Below are positions 56,418-64,000 of a stretch of 64,000 bases of DNA, in pieces (position 1 is the first letter of the stretch; each line of letters begins with the position of its first letter). A model generated the notes under the pieces. That model was not told where the DNA came from. It ran no database searches and was given only the letters and a program-made list of their open reading frames with translations. This stretch comes from Saprospiraceae bacterium (GTDB taxonomy: Bacteria; Bacteroidota; Bacteroidia; Chitinophagales; Saprospiraceae). The stretch is from the NCBI GenBank assembly GCA_016722285.1, contig JADKGI010000007.1, positions 92,446-156,445 of the forward strand, written 5' to 3'. Made by a program: the position numbers and the translations under genes.

Positions 56418-56704
56418 ATTCTTCTGAATCTTTTAAATATCAATTAGTATTATACGCCTATGGGTTTTCAAGGCATAAACAAATAATTCTCATGTTGAAA
56501 CGACAAAAGAACAATAATTTATTAAAATCTGTATCTGTTTTAATCCAATAATCTGTTTTGCAAGGAAAATAATCTGAATTGATCACCTAAACTTATTAGT
56601 GGCAAAATGTGATAGAAATGATATACTTATTGATGTGTTATTTGCTAAAAAATTATTTTTATAAAATAATGATAATAAGTTGGTTAAATAGCCACTGTAA
56701 TGTT

Positions 56705-56712
56705 TACTTTTG
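56705..56712 (+). promoter_or_regulatory. TAnnTTTG-like element before the DUF2442 fragment
   Basis: TACTTTTG fits the consensus and lies 5 bases before the TTG at 56717. Since the reading frame behind it lacks its normal start, this may be a chance match or the sign of a shortened gene. The 287 bases between the GT2 gene and this point hold nothing else. Confidence 0.3.
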
Positions 56713-56716
56713 AACT

Positions 56717-56941
56717 TTGGTTTTGAAGAGATTTTACAAAAAAAACAGTAAATATGCAGAAAAAGTATTTGATGGAAGCATTTTCCAAACAGTAAAAATA
56801 GGAATAAACGGAGAACTATATTGGAAAGACATGGCTAAAATTAAAACTTTAAAAGGTGAAATTATTCCTTGTGATTATGATATTTGCCCGGATTATGCCT
56901 ACATTAATTCAACAGATGTATCAAAGATGACATTTTCCTGA
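56717..56941 (+). pseudogene. DUF2442-like fragment
   Basis: 74 codons from a TTG. The segment FQTVKIGINGELYWKDMAKI and the end CDYDICPDYAYINSTD match the C-terminal two thirds of DUF2442 proteins, small partners often encoded near toxin-like DUF4160 genes. The family N-terminus (a short strand pair with F-nG) is not present and a stop lies just before. No DUF4160 gene is seen near it. Probably a remnant of a mobile toxin-antitoxin-like cassette. Confidence 0.5.
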
Positions 56942-57907
56942 ATGGTTACTGAGTTAAGCTAGAATTAAACTTGCAAAGAAATTGAACCACATCAGATACC
57001 CAAAACAATACTCCCAAACAGCCCAACCAACCCAATACAAAATACGAAGTACGATTTTGGAAGTATAATTTTAAAAAAAGATCATTTAATTCAATTGCAA
57101 CAGGTTTTAACCAGTTGACCTGTAATGGCCATCCAAATTCATTTGGATGTTACCTCAAACAAGCAAATATGCCAAAGAGCCAACAACCCAATAATAAAAT
57201 ACAATTTACGATTTTGGATTTTGGATTTACGATTTACGATTTAATAATTTTGAATTTCGACATTAACAAGCCAACAACCCAAACACCCAACTCGCCAACA
57301 CACCCAACCAGCCAATCACCTGTTGACCTGTAAGCATTTAATTTGGCTTTAGCCACAAGTACTACTTTTTTGCTAAAGCCAAATATCAATAGCTATTTTT
57401 AAACCTCAGGCTAAACCAAATTGCAATTTGTGCTTATTTTTTATATACAGAAAATCTAGTTTTGAAATTTAATACTTACCTAAAAACCAAACCAGCCAAC
57501 ATACCAACTACCCATCCAGCCAATTTCCCACATTTAATTTGATAAATAATTCACCTATAAAGCACTGATAATCAAAGATATTATTAGTTTTGATATATAT
57601 ATGCAAAGGTACTTTCCCGTTTTGTCAATCGGTTAACCCAACTGTTTGGCAGTCAGGGAAAAATACTATAAGACTAAATTTAATACGATAAATCCTAAAC
57701 TCATGATACTCCCCATTCATAACTTGTTGACTTCTTCATTATTTTTATTTTTTCAAAATATTTACTCTGAGGATATCCCACTTGTCAAAGATGAGCATGT
57801 GACGCCGCCACCGATAGGATTTCTATTTATTTCTCTGATACGGACGTAGCGTTTAATACAAGCGGGATCTCAATATATTGCCAAAAATAAAACTAAAAAC
57901 AGACGAC
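56942..57907. repeat. Gene-free, low-complexity region with inverted repeats
   Basis: About 965 bases with many CCAAC/CCCAA words (56995-57040, 57270-57325, 57480-57535), the phrase TACGATTTTGGATTTTGGATTTACGATTTA-like near 57205-57245 and two inverted repeats: CATCCAAAT/ATTTGGATG (57130-57149) and the 13-base arms ATTTGGCTTTAGC (57341-57353) with GCTAAAGCCAAAT (57372-57384). A short open frame at 57646-57849 has no recognisable content. The region separates the sugar cluster from the giant surface gene and looks like a place of repeat insertion or decay. Confidence 0.5.
57341..57384. repeat. 13-bp perfect inverted repeat
   Basis: Arms ATTTGGCTTTAGC and GCTAAAGCCAAAT are perfect over 13 bases with 18 bases between them. 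The loop ends in six T residues but the arm follows directly, so it is not a standard terminator. Confidence 0.6.
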
Positions 57908-60235
57908 ATGTTAAATAATAAAATTTTAATTCCGATTACTATCCTAATGCTCACTGTTCTGTTCAGCAGAGGGATGTATGCCCAGACCACCTGGACAGGA
58001 ACAAATGGGGCTAGCTGGACTGACCCTGGCAACTGGTCTGCTGGTGTACCTGATGCGGCCGACGACGTGACCATCCCTGATGTAGCCAACGACCCGGTCA
58101 TAGCAGGCACAACATCTGCCCTTGCAAAATCGGTAGAGGTGCAATCCGGTGCCATACTCACCATTGGAGCCACAGCGAGTCTAACGGTCAACGGATCAAA
58201 ATTAATTAGTGGATTAACTACCGCTTTTTACAATAATGGAACGGTAGAAAACAACGGGCAGCTGATCCTGGGCAATATAAGTATCTTGGGAGACATAGGG
58301 ATTCGGAACGAATCCATTTTCAACAACAACGCCGGTGCAGAGATCAGCATTGACCGTTCAACCTATGGTGGCTTGTACAATCGCTTAGGTACCTTTACCA
58401 ATGCGGCCAAAATAACTATAGGTGCCAATGCTTCTGTGGGATCATATGGGATTCAGAACCAATCCACTTTCAACAACAACGCCGGTGCAGAGATCAGCAT
58501 TGACCGTTCATTCAATTTTGGCATGTTCAACGGTGGTACCTTTACCAATGCGGCGAAAATAACCATCGGTGCCATTGCTCCAACTTCTGTGGGAGCCTAC
58601 GGAATTTTGAACCAATCCACTTTCGACAACACCGCCGGTGCAGAGATCAGCATCGACCGTTCAACTGATTCTGGCTTGTACAATGAAGCTGGTACCTTTA
58701 CCAATGCGGCCAAAATAACTATAGGTGCCATTGCTTCTGTGGGAGACTACGGGCTTTTTAACCGAGCCACTTTCAGCAACAACGCCGGATCAGAGATCAC
58801 CATCGACCGTTCAACTGATTCTGGCTTGTTAAATGCCGCTGGTACCTTTACCAATGCGGCCAAAATAACTATAGGTGCCAATGCTTCTGTGGGATCATAT
58901 GGGATTCAGAACCAATCCACTTTCAACAACAACGCCGGTGCAGAGATCAGCATTGACCGTTCATTCAATTTTGGCATGTTCAACGGTGGTACCTTTACCA
59001 ATGCGGCCAAAATAACCATCGGAGCCATTGCTTCTGTGGGAGCCTTCGGGCTTTGGAACCAATCCACAATCGACAACAACGCCGGGTCAGAGATCAGCAT
59101 CGACCGTTCAACTAATACTGGCATGTACAACATTGGTACCTTTACCAATGCGGCCAAAATAACCATCGGTGCCATTGCTTCGGTGGGTTCCAATGGAATT
59201 TTAAACATTACCACTTTCAATAACAGTGTCTGCAGCAGTTTAATAAACATTGTTTCTGATAATATCATCCTGGGGGACGGTGACTTTACCAACGTAGGCA
59301 GAATCATCGAAAATGCCAGTGGCATCAGCTACATCCTCAACAATACAGGTGTTGTTCAGAACCTAAACGGGGGTACCTTCTCCATCTTCTCAGGGAATCC
59401 AGCAACTACTTTTTCAGGTCAATTAAGCGCATGTTGCCCGTCAGGAGATATTTTGTATGTAAACAAAAATGCCACAGGGTTGGATGATGGCACTTCCTGG
59501 ACCAATGCCTACGTGGATCTGCAAAGTGCGCTCAACAGCCCTTGTCCCGGCATCACACAAATATGGGTGGCCCGGGGCACCTATATTCCTACTACTAACA
59601 GTTCGGATAGGGATGCTTCCTTTGTGATGAAGGCCGGAGTAGGCATATACGGTGGATTTGTAGGTGGCGAGACCCTGCTCAGTCAGAGAAATTGGGTTAC
59701 CAATCCCACCATCCTGAGTGGTGACATAGATAATTCACCAGGAGATAACACAGGAAATTCTTACCATGTAGTCATCGCTGCCTTTGCCGATGATGTTCCA
59801 ACCACCCGGCTCGACGGCTTCACCATCACGGGTGGCAATGCAAATGCAGATGGAAATATTACTGTCAATGGAGTAGGAATATTTAGAAATTTTGGCGGCG
59901 GGATGTACACAAATGGCGGCACCAACACGATGACCAACAACACCATTTCGGGGAATACGGCCCGTTCCGACGGCGGCGGGATGTACACAAATGGCGGAAC
60001 CAACACCCTGCCCAACAACACCATTTCGGGGAATACGGCAACCAACGGCGGCGGGATTTTCACTTCCGGCGGCACCAACACGCTGACCAACAACACCATT
60101 TCGGGGAATACGGCATCTTCCAACGGTGGCGGGATTTCCACTGGCGGCACCAACACGCTGACCAACAACACCATTTCGGGAATACGGCAACCAACGGCGG
60201 CGGGATTTTCACTTCCGGCGGCACCAACACGCTGA
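57908..60235 (+). CDS. Giant surface protein, N-terminal part (beta-helix repeats)
   Basis: From ATG 57908 a signal peptide (MLNNKILIPITILMLTVLF ... MYAQ) leads a large exported protein. Residues ~20-120 show TWTGTNGASWTDPGNWSAGVP. Residues ~130-460 hold about seven repeats of ~45 residues with the core FTNAAKITIGA and NNAGAEISIDRS. From ~520 a parallel beta-helix (choice-of-anchor-Q-like) region begins with ILYVNKNATGLDDGTSWTNA. Next come ~25-residue Gly/Asn/Thr repeats GGTNTLTNNTISGNTA from ~660. The frame is lost at about 60181, where GGGG is GGG in one repeat copy; the next frame continues the same repeats. No sorting domain is seen because the end lies beyond the window. Probably an adhesin or gliding/biofilm protein secreted by T9SS. 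Confidence 0.85.
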   Translation: MLNNKILIPITILMLTVLFSRGMYAQTTWTGTNGASWTDPGNWSAGVPDAADDVTIPDVANDPVIAGTTSALAKSVEVQSGAILTIGATASLTVNGSKLISGLTTAFYNNGTVENNGQLILGNISILGDIGIRNESIFNNNAGAEISIDRSTYGGLYNRLGTFTNAAKITIGANASVGSYGIQNQSTFNNNAGAEISIDRSFNFGMFNGGTFTNAAKITIGAIAPTSVGAYGILNQSTFDNTAGAEISIDRSTDSGLYNEAGTFTNAAKITIGAIASVGDYGLFNRATFSNNAGSEITIDRSTDSGLLNAAGTFTNAAKITIGANASVGSYGIQNQSTFNNNAGAEISIDRSFNFGMFNGGTFTNAAKITIGAIASVGAFGLWNQSTIDNNAGSEISIDRSTNTGMYNIGTFTNAAKITIGAIASVGSNGILNITTFNNSVCSSLINIVSDNIILGDGDFTNVGRIIENASGISYILNNTGVVQNLNGGTFSIFSGNPATTFSGQLSACCPSGDILYVNKNATGLDDGTSWTNAYVDLQSALNSPCPGITQIWVARGTYIPTTNSSDRDASFVMKAGVGIYGGFVGGETLLSQRNWVTNPTILSGDIDNSPGDNTGNSYHVVIAAFADDVPTTRLDGFTITGGNANADGNITVNGVGIFRNFGGGMYTNGGTNTMTNNTISGNTARSDGGGMYTNGGTNTLPNNTISGNTATNGGGIFTSGGTNTLTNNTISGNTASSNGGGISTGGTNTLTNNTISGIRQPTAAGFSLPAAPTR
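58388..59007 (+). repeat. 167-bp exact duplication within the surface gene
   Basis: Bases 58388-58554 recur without a mismatch at 58841-59007 (offset 453). They encode the same segment from GTFTNAAKITIGA through MFNGGTFTNAA. Neighbouring repeat units differ at many positions, so this copy is a recent event or gene-conversion product. Such exact repeats also favour assembly collapse or misassembly here. Confidence 0.75.
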
Positions 60236-60486
60236 CCAACAACACCATTTCGGGGAATACGGCCGGTTCCTTCGGCGGCGGGATTTTCACTTCCGACGGC
60301 ACCAACACGCTGACCAACAACACCATTTCGGGGAATAGGGCCAATGCCGACGGTGGCGGGATTTTCACTGTCGGCGGCACCAACACGCTGACCAACAACA
60401 CCATTTCGGGGAATACGGCCTTATCAACTTTAGGCGGCGGGATTTTAACTATTGTAGGCACCAACACCCTGACCAATACCATCATC
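59894..60486 (+). repeat. Eight tandem ~75-bp units (Gly-Asn-Thr beta-helix coil)
   Basis: Eight copies of a unit coding GGG(M/I)(Y/F/S)T..GTNTLTNNTISGNTA with 24-27 codons each. The core ACCAACACGCTGACCAAC-like block and ACCATTTCGGGGAATACGGC are nearly identical in all. The strong identity at DNA level marks recent amplification. The frameshift at 60181 falls within copy four. Confidence 0.8.
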
Positions 60487-61671
60487 TGGGGCAATAGCAG
60501 TGGTATATTTAATGCAGGTAGCACCCTAACCGTCAGTTACTCCATCATCCAGGGGGGCATTACTGGATGTACTTCTTGTCCTGGAGCTTTGGGTGATGGT
60601 AATATAGACCCTATGTTTGTTGCACCGCTAGCACCCGGCCTGAGCACCGGGGGTAATTACCGCTTAATATCCACCTCTCCTGCAATCAATGTGGGCAATA
60701 ATGCTGCCCCCAATATCTCAGACCCTGATCTGGACGGTAATAAACGCATCATTCAGACAACTGTGGATTTGGGAGCATATGAGATGTCGCGTGCATCTAT
60801 TTCAGACCCATGTATGTGCAAAAACAATGCGACAACCGCACAAGACGATGGCCAGTTTGATGAAGTGATACAGGTAGAGGCTGGACCAGGTCAGACATGG
60901 ACAGGAACCGCCATAGCAGGATTGTTCTCTCCTATGAGTGCTGCGCCACCTAATGCTCCCACGCCTATTCCTGTTATGACCACCCTTACAGAAACTGTTC
61001 CCGGGGTATCCGGAATTTATAGATTGGCAGGCATACACGTGGATGATATAGGTTATAGTGTTACAGTATCCAATGGCCTTGGCACTACATTAACCATCGG
61101 CAATAAATGCGCCTACCCTAATGTGGATATAACAGCAATTGGACCTTTTACAAATCAAGCTGGACAAGTCAATGTAACACTTACTGCGACTATTACATCA
61201 GCCACCACACCTGCCAACGGCATGTTTACCTGGTCAGGGACAGGTGTGACAGGGGCTAATTTTAATCCATCCGGAGTACCTGTTGGGCCTACTGTCATTA
61301 ACTTAATATATAAAGCTGAACCTGGAGGCCCTGGAGATCATCAGTCCCCTGACAATGGAATAACAGCTGCGTTACCAGGCTGCACACAGCCTGCTACCAG
61401 CACGGTAATTATTCAGGATGCTGGAAGTATTTCCTGTTTAGGCCAACACAATATATCCGTGAGTGGCAGTTGCTCGTTTGATGCCAGAGCAGATGAATTC
61501 TTACCTTTAGGTGCGACGGGGATACGCTACATCATAGATGGCAAATATCTTTTGGATGGTACTACCTTAACAGCATCTGGTGGATTAAAGTTAACCCTCT
61601 ACCCCAACTCAAGTCAACCTGATCACCCAACCGGTGATGAAGCTGCTCCTTGGGAAACAGATCAAATATGA
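60181..61671 (+). CDS. Giant surface protein, second frame segment
   Basis: Frame +1 continuation of the same gene: the last four beta-helix repeats, then ISTSPAINVGNNAAPNISDPDLDGNKRIIQTTVDLGAYE, the typical end of a choice-of-anchor-Q beta-helix. After that comes a Cys-containing beta-sandwich region (CMCKNNATTAQDDGQFDEVIQVEAG; TITSATTPANGMFTWSGTGV; SVSGSCSFDARADEFLPLGA). No start codon is needed if the frame is repaired at 60181. The segment ends at a stop at 61671, where another shift near 61640 joins the following part (LGKQIKYELIGNGNVCWGYL). The content is typical of very large Saprospiria-like envelope proteins. Confidence 0.75.
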   Translation, partial: NTATNGGGIFTSGGTNTLTNNTISGNTAGSFGGGIFTSDGTNTLTNNTISGNRANADGGGIFTVGGTNTLTNNTISGNTALSTLGGGILTIVGTNTLTNTIIWGNSSGIFNAGSTLTVSYSIIQGGITGCTSCPGALGDGNIDPMFVAPLAPGLSTGGNYRLISTSPAINVGNNAAPNISDPDLDGNKRIIQTTVDLGAYEMSRASISDPCMCKNNATTAQDDGQFDEVIQVEAGPGQTWTGTAIAGLFSPMSAAPPNAPTPIPVMTTLTETVPGVSGIYRLAGIHVDDIGYSVTVSNGLGTTLTIGNKCAYPNVDITAIGPFTNQAGQVNVTLTATITSATTPANGMFTWSGTGVTGANFNPSGVPVGPTVINLIYKAEPGGPGDHQSPDNGITAALPGCTQPATSTVIIQDAGSISCLGQHNISVSGSCSFDARADEFLPLGATGIRYIIDGKYLLDGTTLTASGGLKLTLYPNSSQPDHPTGDEAAPWETDQI

Positions 61672-62386
61672 ACTGATAGGAAATGGAAATGTATGCTGGG
61701 GCTATTTGATCTTTGAGGATAAGATACCTCCAGTCCTGACTTGCCCTGCCCAGAGCACCGTTTACTGCTGGGACGAGAGCACGCTCTTCGGCCAGATAGC
61801 ATTATTTAACGGAGCGGCTCCGGGTGGTGGATTTCCATCAGGTGCGGCTACACCGGGATTTAGTTTATCTCCTGCCTTAGGTGTATTATTTCCTACAGTA
61901 AGTGAAAACTGTGGACTGACCAACTGGAAGTTCACTGATGTGGTGACAAATACTGTTGACAAGTGTAATACACTTGTGACCAGAACATGGTTGGTAACAG
62001 ACTGTGGTGGCAATACCGCAACGTGTCAACAAACCATTATTGTAAAACAGCCGAACTGGACATTGGCTCCAAACCGGCTTATTTTACCTGTTGATATCAT
62101 ACTCAACTGTGGTGCCAGTACTGTTCCGATATGTCCTTTGGATGACAATGGAGTATATCAAGCGGCTACAGCAGGTGCACATCTTCCGGTTATTCGGGTA
62201 GCTGGCTATGCGCCAAATCAGGCTACGCCTATTTACAAATGTATTACTTTAGGCTTACCGAGCCTGTGTAATTACTATACTACGTACACAGACAATGAAA
62301 TATCAGCGTGTGGTGTTGACTGTCATGGCAACAGGAAAGTATTCAGAACATGGCAGATCTCGACTGGTGTAATGCAGTGTTTGTAA
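61634..62386 (+). CDS. Giant surface protein, third segment (HYR-like domain)
   Basis: Frame +2. Begins in the overlap with the previous segment and reads KYELIGNGNVCWGYLIFEDKIPPVLTCPAQSTVYCWDE, the opening of a HYR/immunoglobulin-like domain. Then follow NCGLTNWKFTDVVTNTVDKCNTLVTRTWLVTDCGGNTATCQQTIIV and a second module with SACGVDCHGNRKVFRTWQIS. The regular cysteines (Cys-Gly, Cys-x-x-x-C) suggest disulfide-stabilised extracellular modules. It ends at a frame change near 62360 after RTWQIS, where frame +1 continues DWCNAVFVTHIQVIKVID. Confidence 0.72.
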   Translation: MMKLLLGKQIKYELIGNGNVCWGYLIFEDKIPPVLTCPAQSTVYCWDESTLFGQIALFNGAAPGGGFPSGAATPGFSLSPALGVLFPTVSENCGLTNWKFTDVVTNTVDKCNTLVTRTWLVTDCGGNTATCQQTIIVKQPNWTLAPNRLILPVDIILNCGASTVPICPLDDNGVYQAATAGAHLPVIRVAGYAPNQATPIYKCITLGLPSLCNYYTTYTDNEISACGVDCHGNRKVFRTWQISTGVMQCL

Positions 62387-64000
62387 CACATATCCAGGTG
62401 ATCAAGGTGATCGATCAGACAGCACCTACGGCTATCGCAAAAGACACGGAGTGACTACAAGACCATGGGACTGTACAGCAGATGCATATATCCCAGATCT
62501 ATGGGAACTACATGACAACTATGATCTGAATCCATCAGTACGACTGGAAACAAAAGACCCAAATGTAGTGATCTACAAAATAGGGAGCGAGATGGAGAGC
62601 CAGCGGCTTGAAGTGCAGAGCGAATACATTGAGCTGGGTATTGAGAGACTGCTGTGACAACGAGCGTGTAGATTTCACCGTAACAGCGTATGACAATACA
62701 GCGCCTATCGCTGTTGCGAAGCAGGATATCGTGACCAGCCTGACACCGGGCTATGATGCTGGGGACAGGTAGATGCACGCGAAATTGTTTGTTAATAGTG
62801 ATGACAATGGATCCTATGACAACTGTAGCCCAGTGAGACTGGAGATCAGAAGACCTGCGGGGACTATGCTGTGGTAACTTAGGCTACCAGGGACATAATA
62901 ATAACAGAACATTCAGAAGTAACCCTGGAATCAATATACCTCCACAAACATCAAGCCCAACTCCATATGCCAATGGAACTACTGTGCCAAACTTTGGACA
63001 GAATATGACATGGGGATGATTCAACCCTAGTGGTACTGCAGCGACAAGAGATGCCGGCGTAAGCCCAACCAGCAAGTGATGTAGTAAACTTTAAATGTAG
63101 CTGAGGGAGTATGGTACTGGAAAACAGAGCCACCGATTAACGACATCCAGTGCGATCGGAAAAGATTATACGGGTAGTTGCGCAGTGACAGCATGGGGAG
63201 CAAATTAACAACAACAAATTACAACTTCCTGATGAGTGATGGTGGACAGTTTGTGAAGTTCTGTTGTGAGGATTTGACGCCAGCAGGAGCTGATGTTGAC
63301 AGAGACGGAAAACTTGACACAATGTTCCATCAAGTAATCCCGCGAGTATGGGATGATGGAAACAAAGACGGATGTATCGGCTGCTGGGCACCACCTACTA
63401 CAGGAGATCCATATCCACGTCAGGATAACTACAATGACACATGGGCAAATGTGAAAGTGGATAACAAGGTACCACCGGTACTTACCTGTCCACCAAATAT
63501 AACCATAAGCTGCGAGGCACCGATTACCAATGGTACCACAACCTGGTTACCGGCCACACCGAGTGTATTGACCTTTACAGGCGTACCCCCAGCATGGTCA
63601 GTATGTGGTGTTCCTGCAGTAGAATACAAAGATGTAGTATCATTGAACCAGTGTAAATCAGGTACAGTAACGAGAACATTCAGAATAGCAGGAAAAGCTG
63701 AAGTGAACTGTACTCAGATAATTACGGTATCATCGAACTACAATTCCACTGTAGTATGGAAATTCCTAGGGTCATGGTTATCCAGTCCCGGTTCGACCAG
63801 TGCTTCTACAAAGAGATGGACTGGATATACTCCATCTGGGAAGGATGGTGCAGGAACTGAACAGTGTTCAAGTCTCAGATCCAAACATTGTTGTAAACTA
63901 TGGACTGAAAGTACTTGAGACAACCAATTGTGATGGACCGACAGAAACAGAATTGAGAAATGGACGTCCATTCTATGTACAGGGACCATGTGACGTGATA
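62362..64000 (+). pseudogene. Giant surface protein, multiply frameshifted 3' part (open at window end)
   Basis: The same protein goes on but changes frame at least five times in 1.6 kb. DWCNAVFVTHIQVIKVIDQTAPTAIAKDTE is at 62362-62450 (frame 1). RPWDCTADAYIPDLWELHDNYDLNPSVRLE is at 62460-62550 (frame 3). CCDNERVDFTVTAYDNTAPIAVAKQDIV is near 62652 (frame 1). From 63178 to about 63770 comes DRDGKLDTMFHQVIPRVWDDG and a further HYR-like module starting VPPVLTCPPNITISC. Stops such as TAG 62769 and TGA near 63017 interrupt. The module IPPVLTCP recurs from 61.7 kb, so it is tandem. Either a decaying gene or a poorly resolved sequence end; the dense errors favour the latter. Confidence 0.65.

Noticed and set aside
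57646..57849. Short open frame before the giant surface gene
   Set aside because: No recognisable domain, AT-biased random composition and no promoter; probably chance.
59894..60486. CRISPR-like array
   Set aside because: The repeats are ~75 bp, in frame and encode a beta-helix coil; there are no unique spacers and no cas genes.
59735..60524. Long open frames on the minus strand opposite the Gly-Asn-Thr repeats
   Set aside because: Their Pro/Val-rich periodic products arise from the repeats of the real gene read backwards; no signal or family features.

Overview
The window reads as one chromosomal stretch of an AT-rich Bacteroidota bacterium. The signs are several C-terminal type IX secretion (T9SS) sorting domains, SprB-type repeats, an OmpA/propeller protein, a DUF1800/DUF1501 pair, the TAnnTTTG promoter element of this phylum and the near absence of Shine-Dalgarno sequences. 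The giant HYR-like cell-surface protein at the right end points to Saprospiria or a relative; that placement is inference.

1-15.5 kb is an alginate/uronate catabolic locus, all on the + strand. Alginate lyases PL7 (partial), PL6 and PL17 cut the polymer to unsaturated monouronate. KdgF linearises it, an MFS permease imports sugar acids, two SDR reductases convert DEH to KDG and KdgK phosphorylates KDG. A PPi-type phosphofructokinase and a second branch (KduD, KduI, a second KdgK) follow. KDPG aldolase is missing as an intact gene. Between pfk and kduD lies a scar in which the first codons of a KDPG aldolase (eda) run into the last ~35 codons of a third SDR. The PL6 enzyme also lacks the catalytic Arg codon of its RHG motif.

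15.8-22.9 kb holds a CNNM/CorC-type membrane protein, an amino-acid permease plus DDAH-like hydrolase pair, a convergent rimK/aspartoacylase-like pair and a UMF1-type MFS protein. 23-25.9 kb is a nitrogen operon on the minus strand (PII, AmtB, outer-membrane porin) with a nested inverted repeat between amt and porin and a triple TTATGGGGTAAT-like motif upstream of PII. 26.4-40.2 kb holds a propeller-SprB-OmpA protein, RecF, the DUF1800/DUF1501 pair, a HEAT-cyclophilin lipoprotein, an exo/endonuclease-phosphatase lipoprotein, an outer-membrane protein, a lactonase and a hotdog thioesterase. 40.2-51.2 kb holds a 1998-residue alpha-2-macroglobulin lacking the thioester Cys, tRNA-Pro(GGG), a SMUG2-like glycosylase, a two-component system, an HU/SPOR protein and an enoyl-CoA hydratase. 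51.5-56.4 kb is a minus-strand surface-glycan or lipid-linked sugar cluster.

56.4-64 kb starts with a gene-poor, low-complexity stretch with inverted repeats. It is followed by a giant repeat-rich surface protein that is broken by frameshifts, densely so after 62.3 kb.

At least ten otherwise well conserved genes carry single-base frameshifts, nearly all compatible with a one-base deletion and several in homopolymers. This suggests consensus errors in the sequence more than mass gene decay. I found no CRISPR array, prophage, insertion sequence or SusC/SusD pair.
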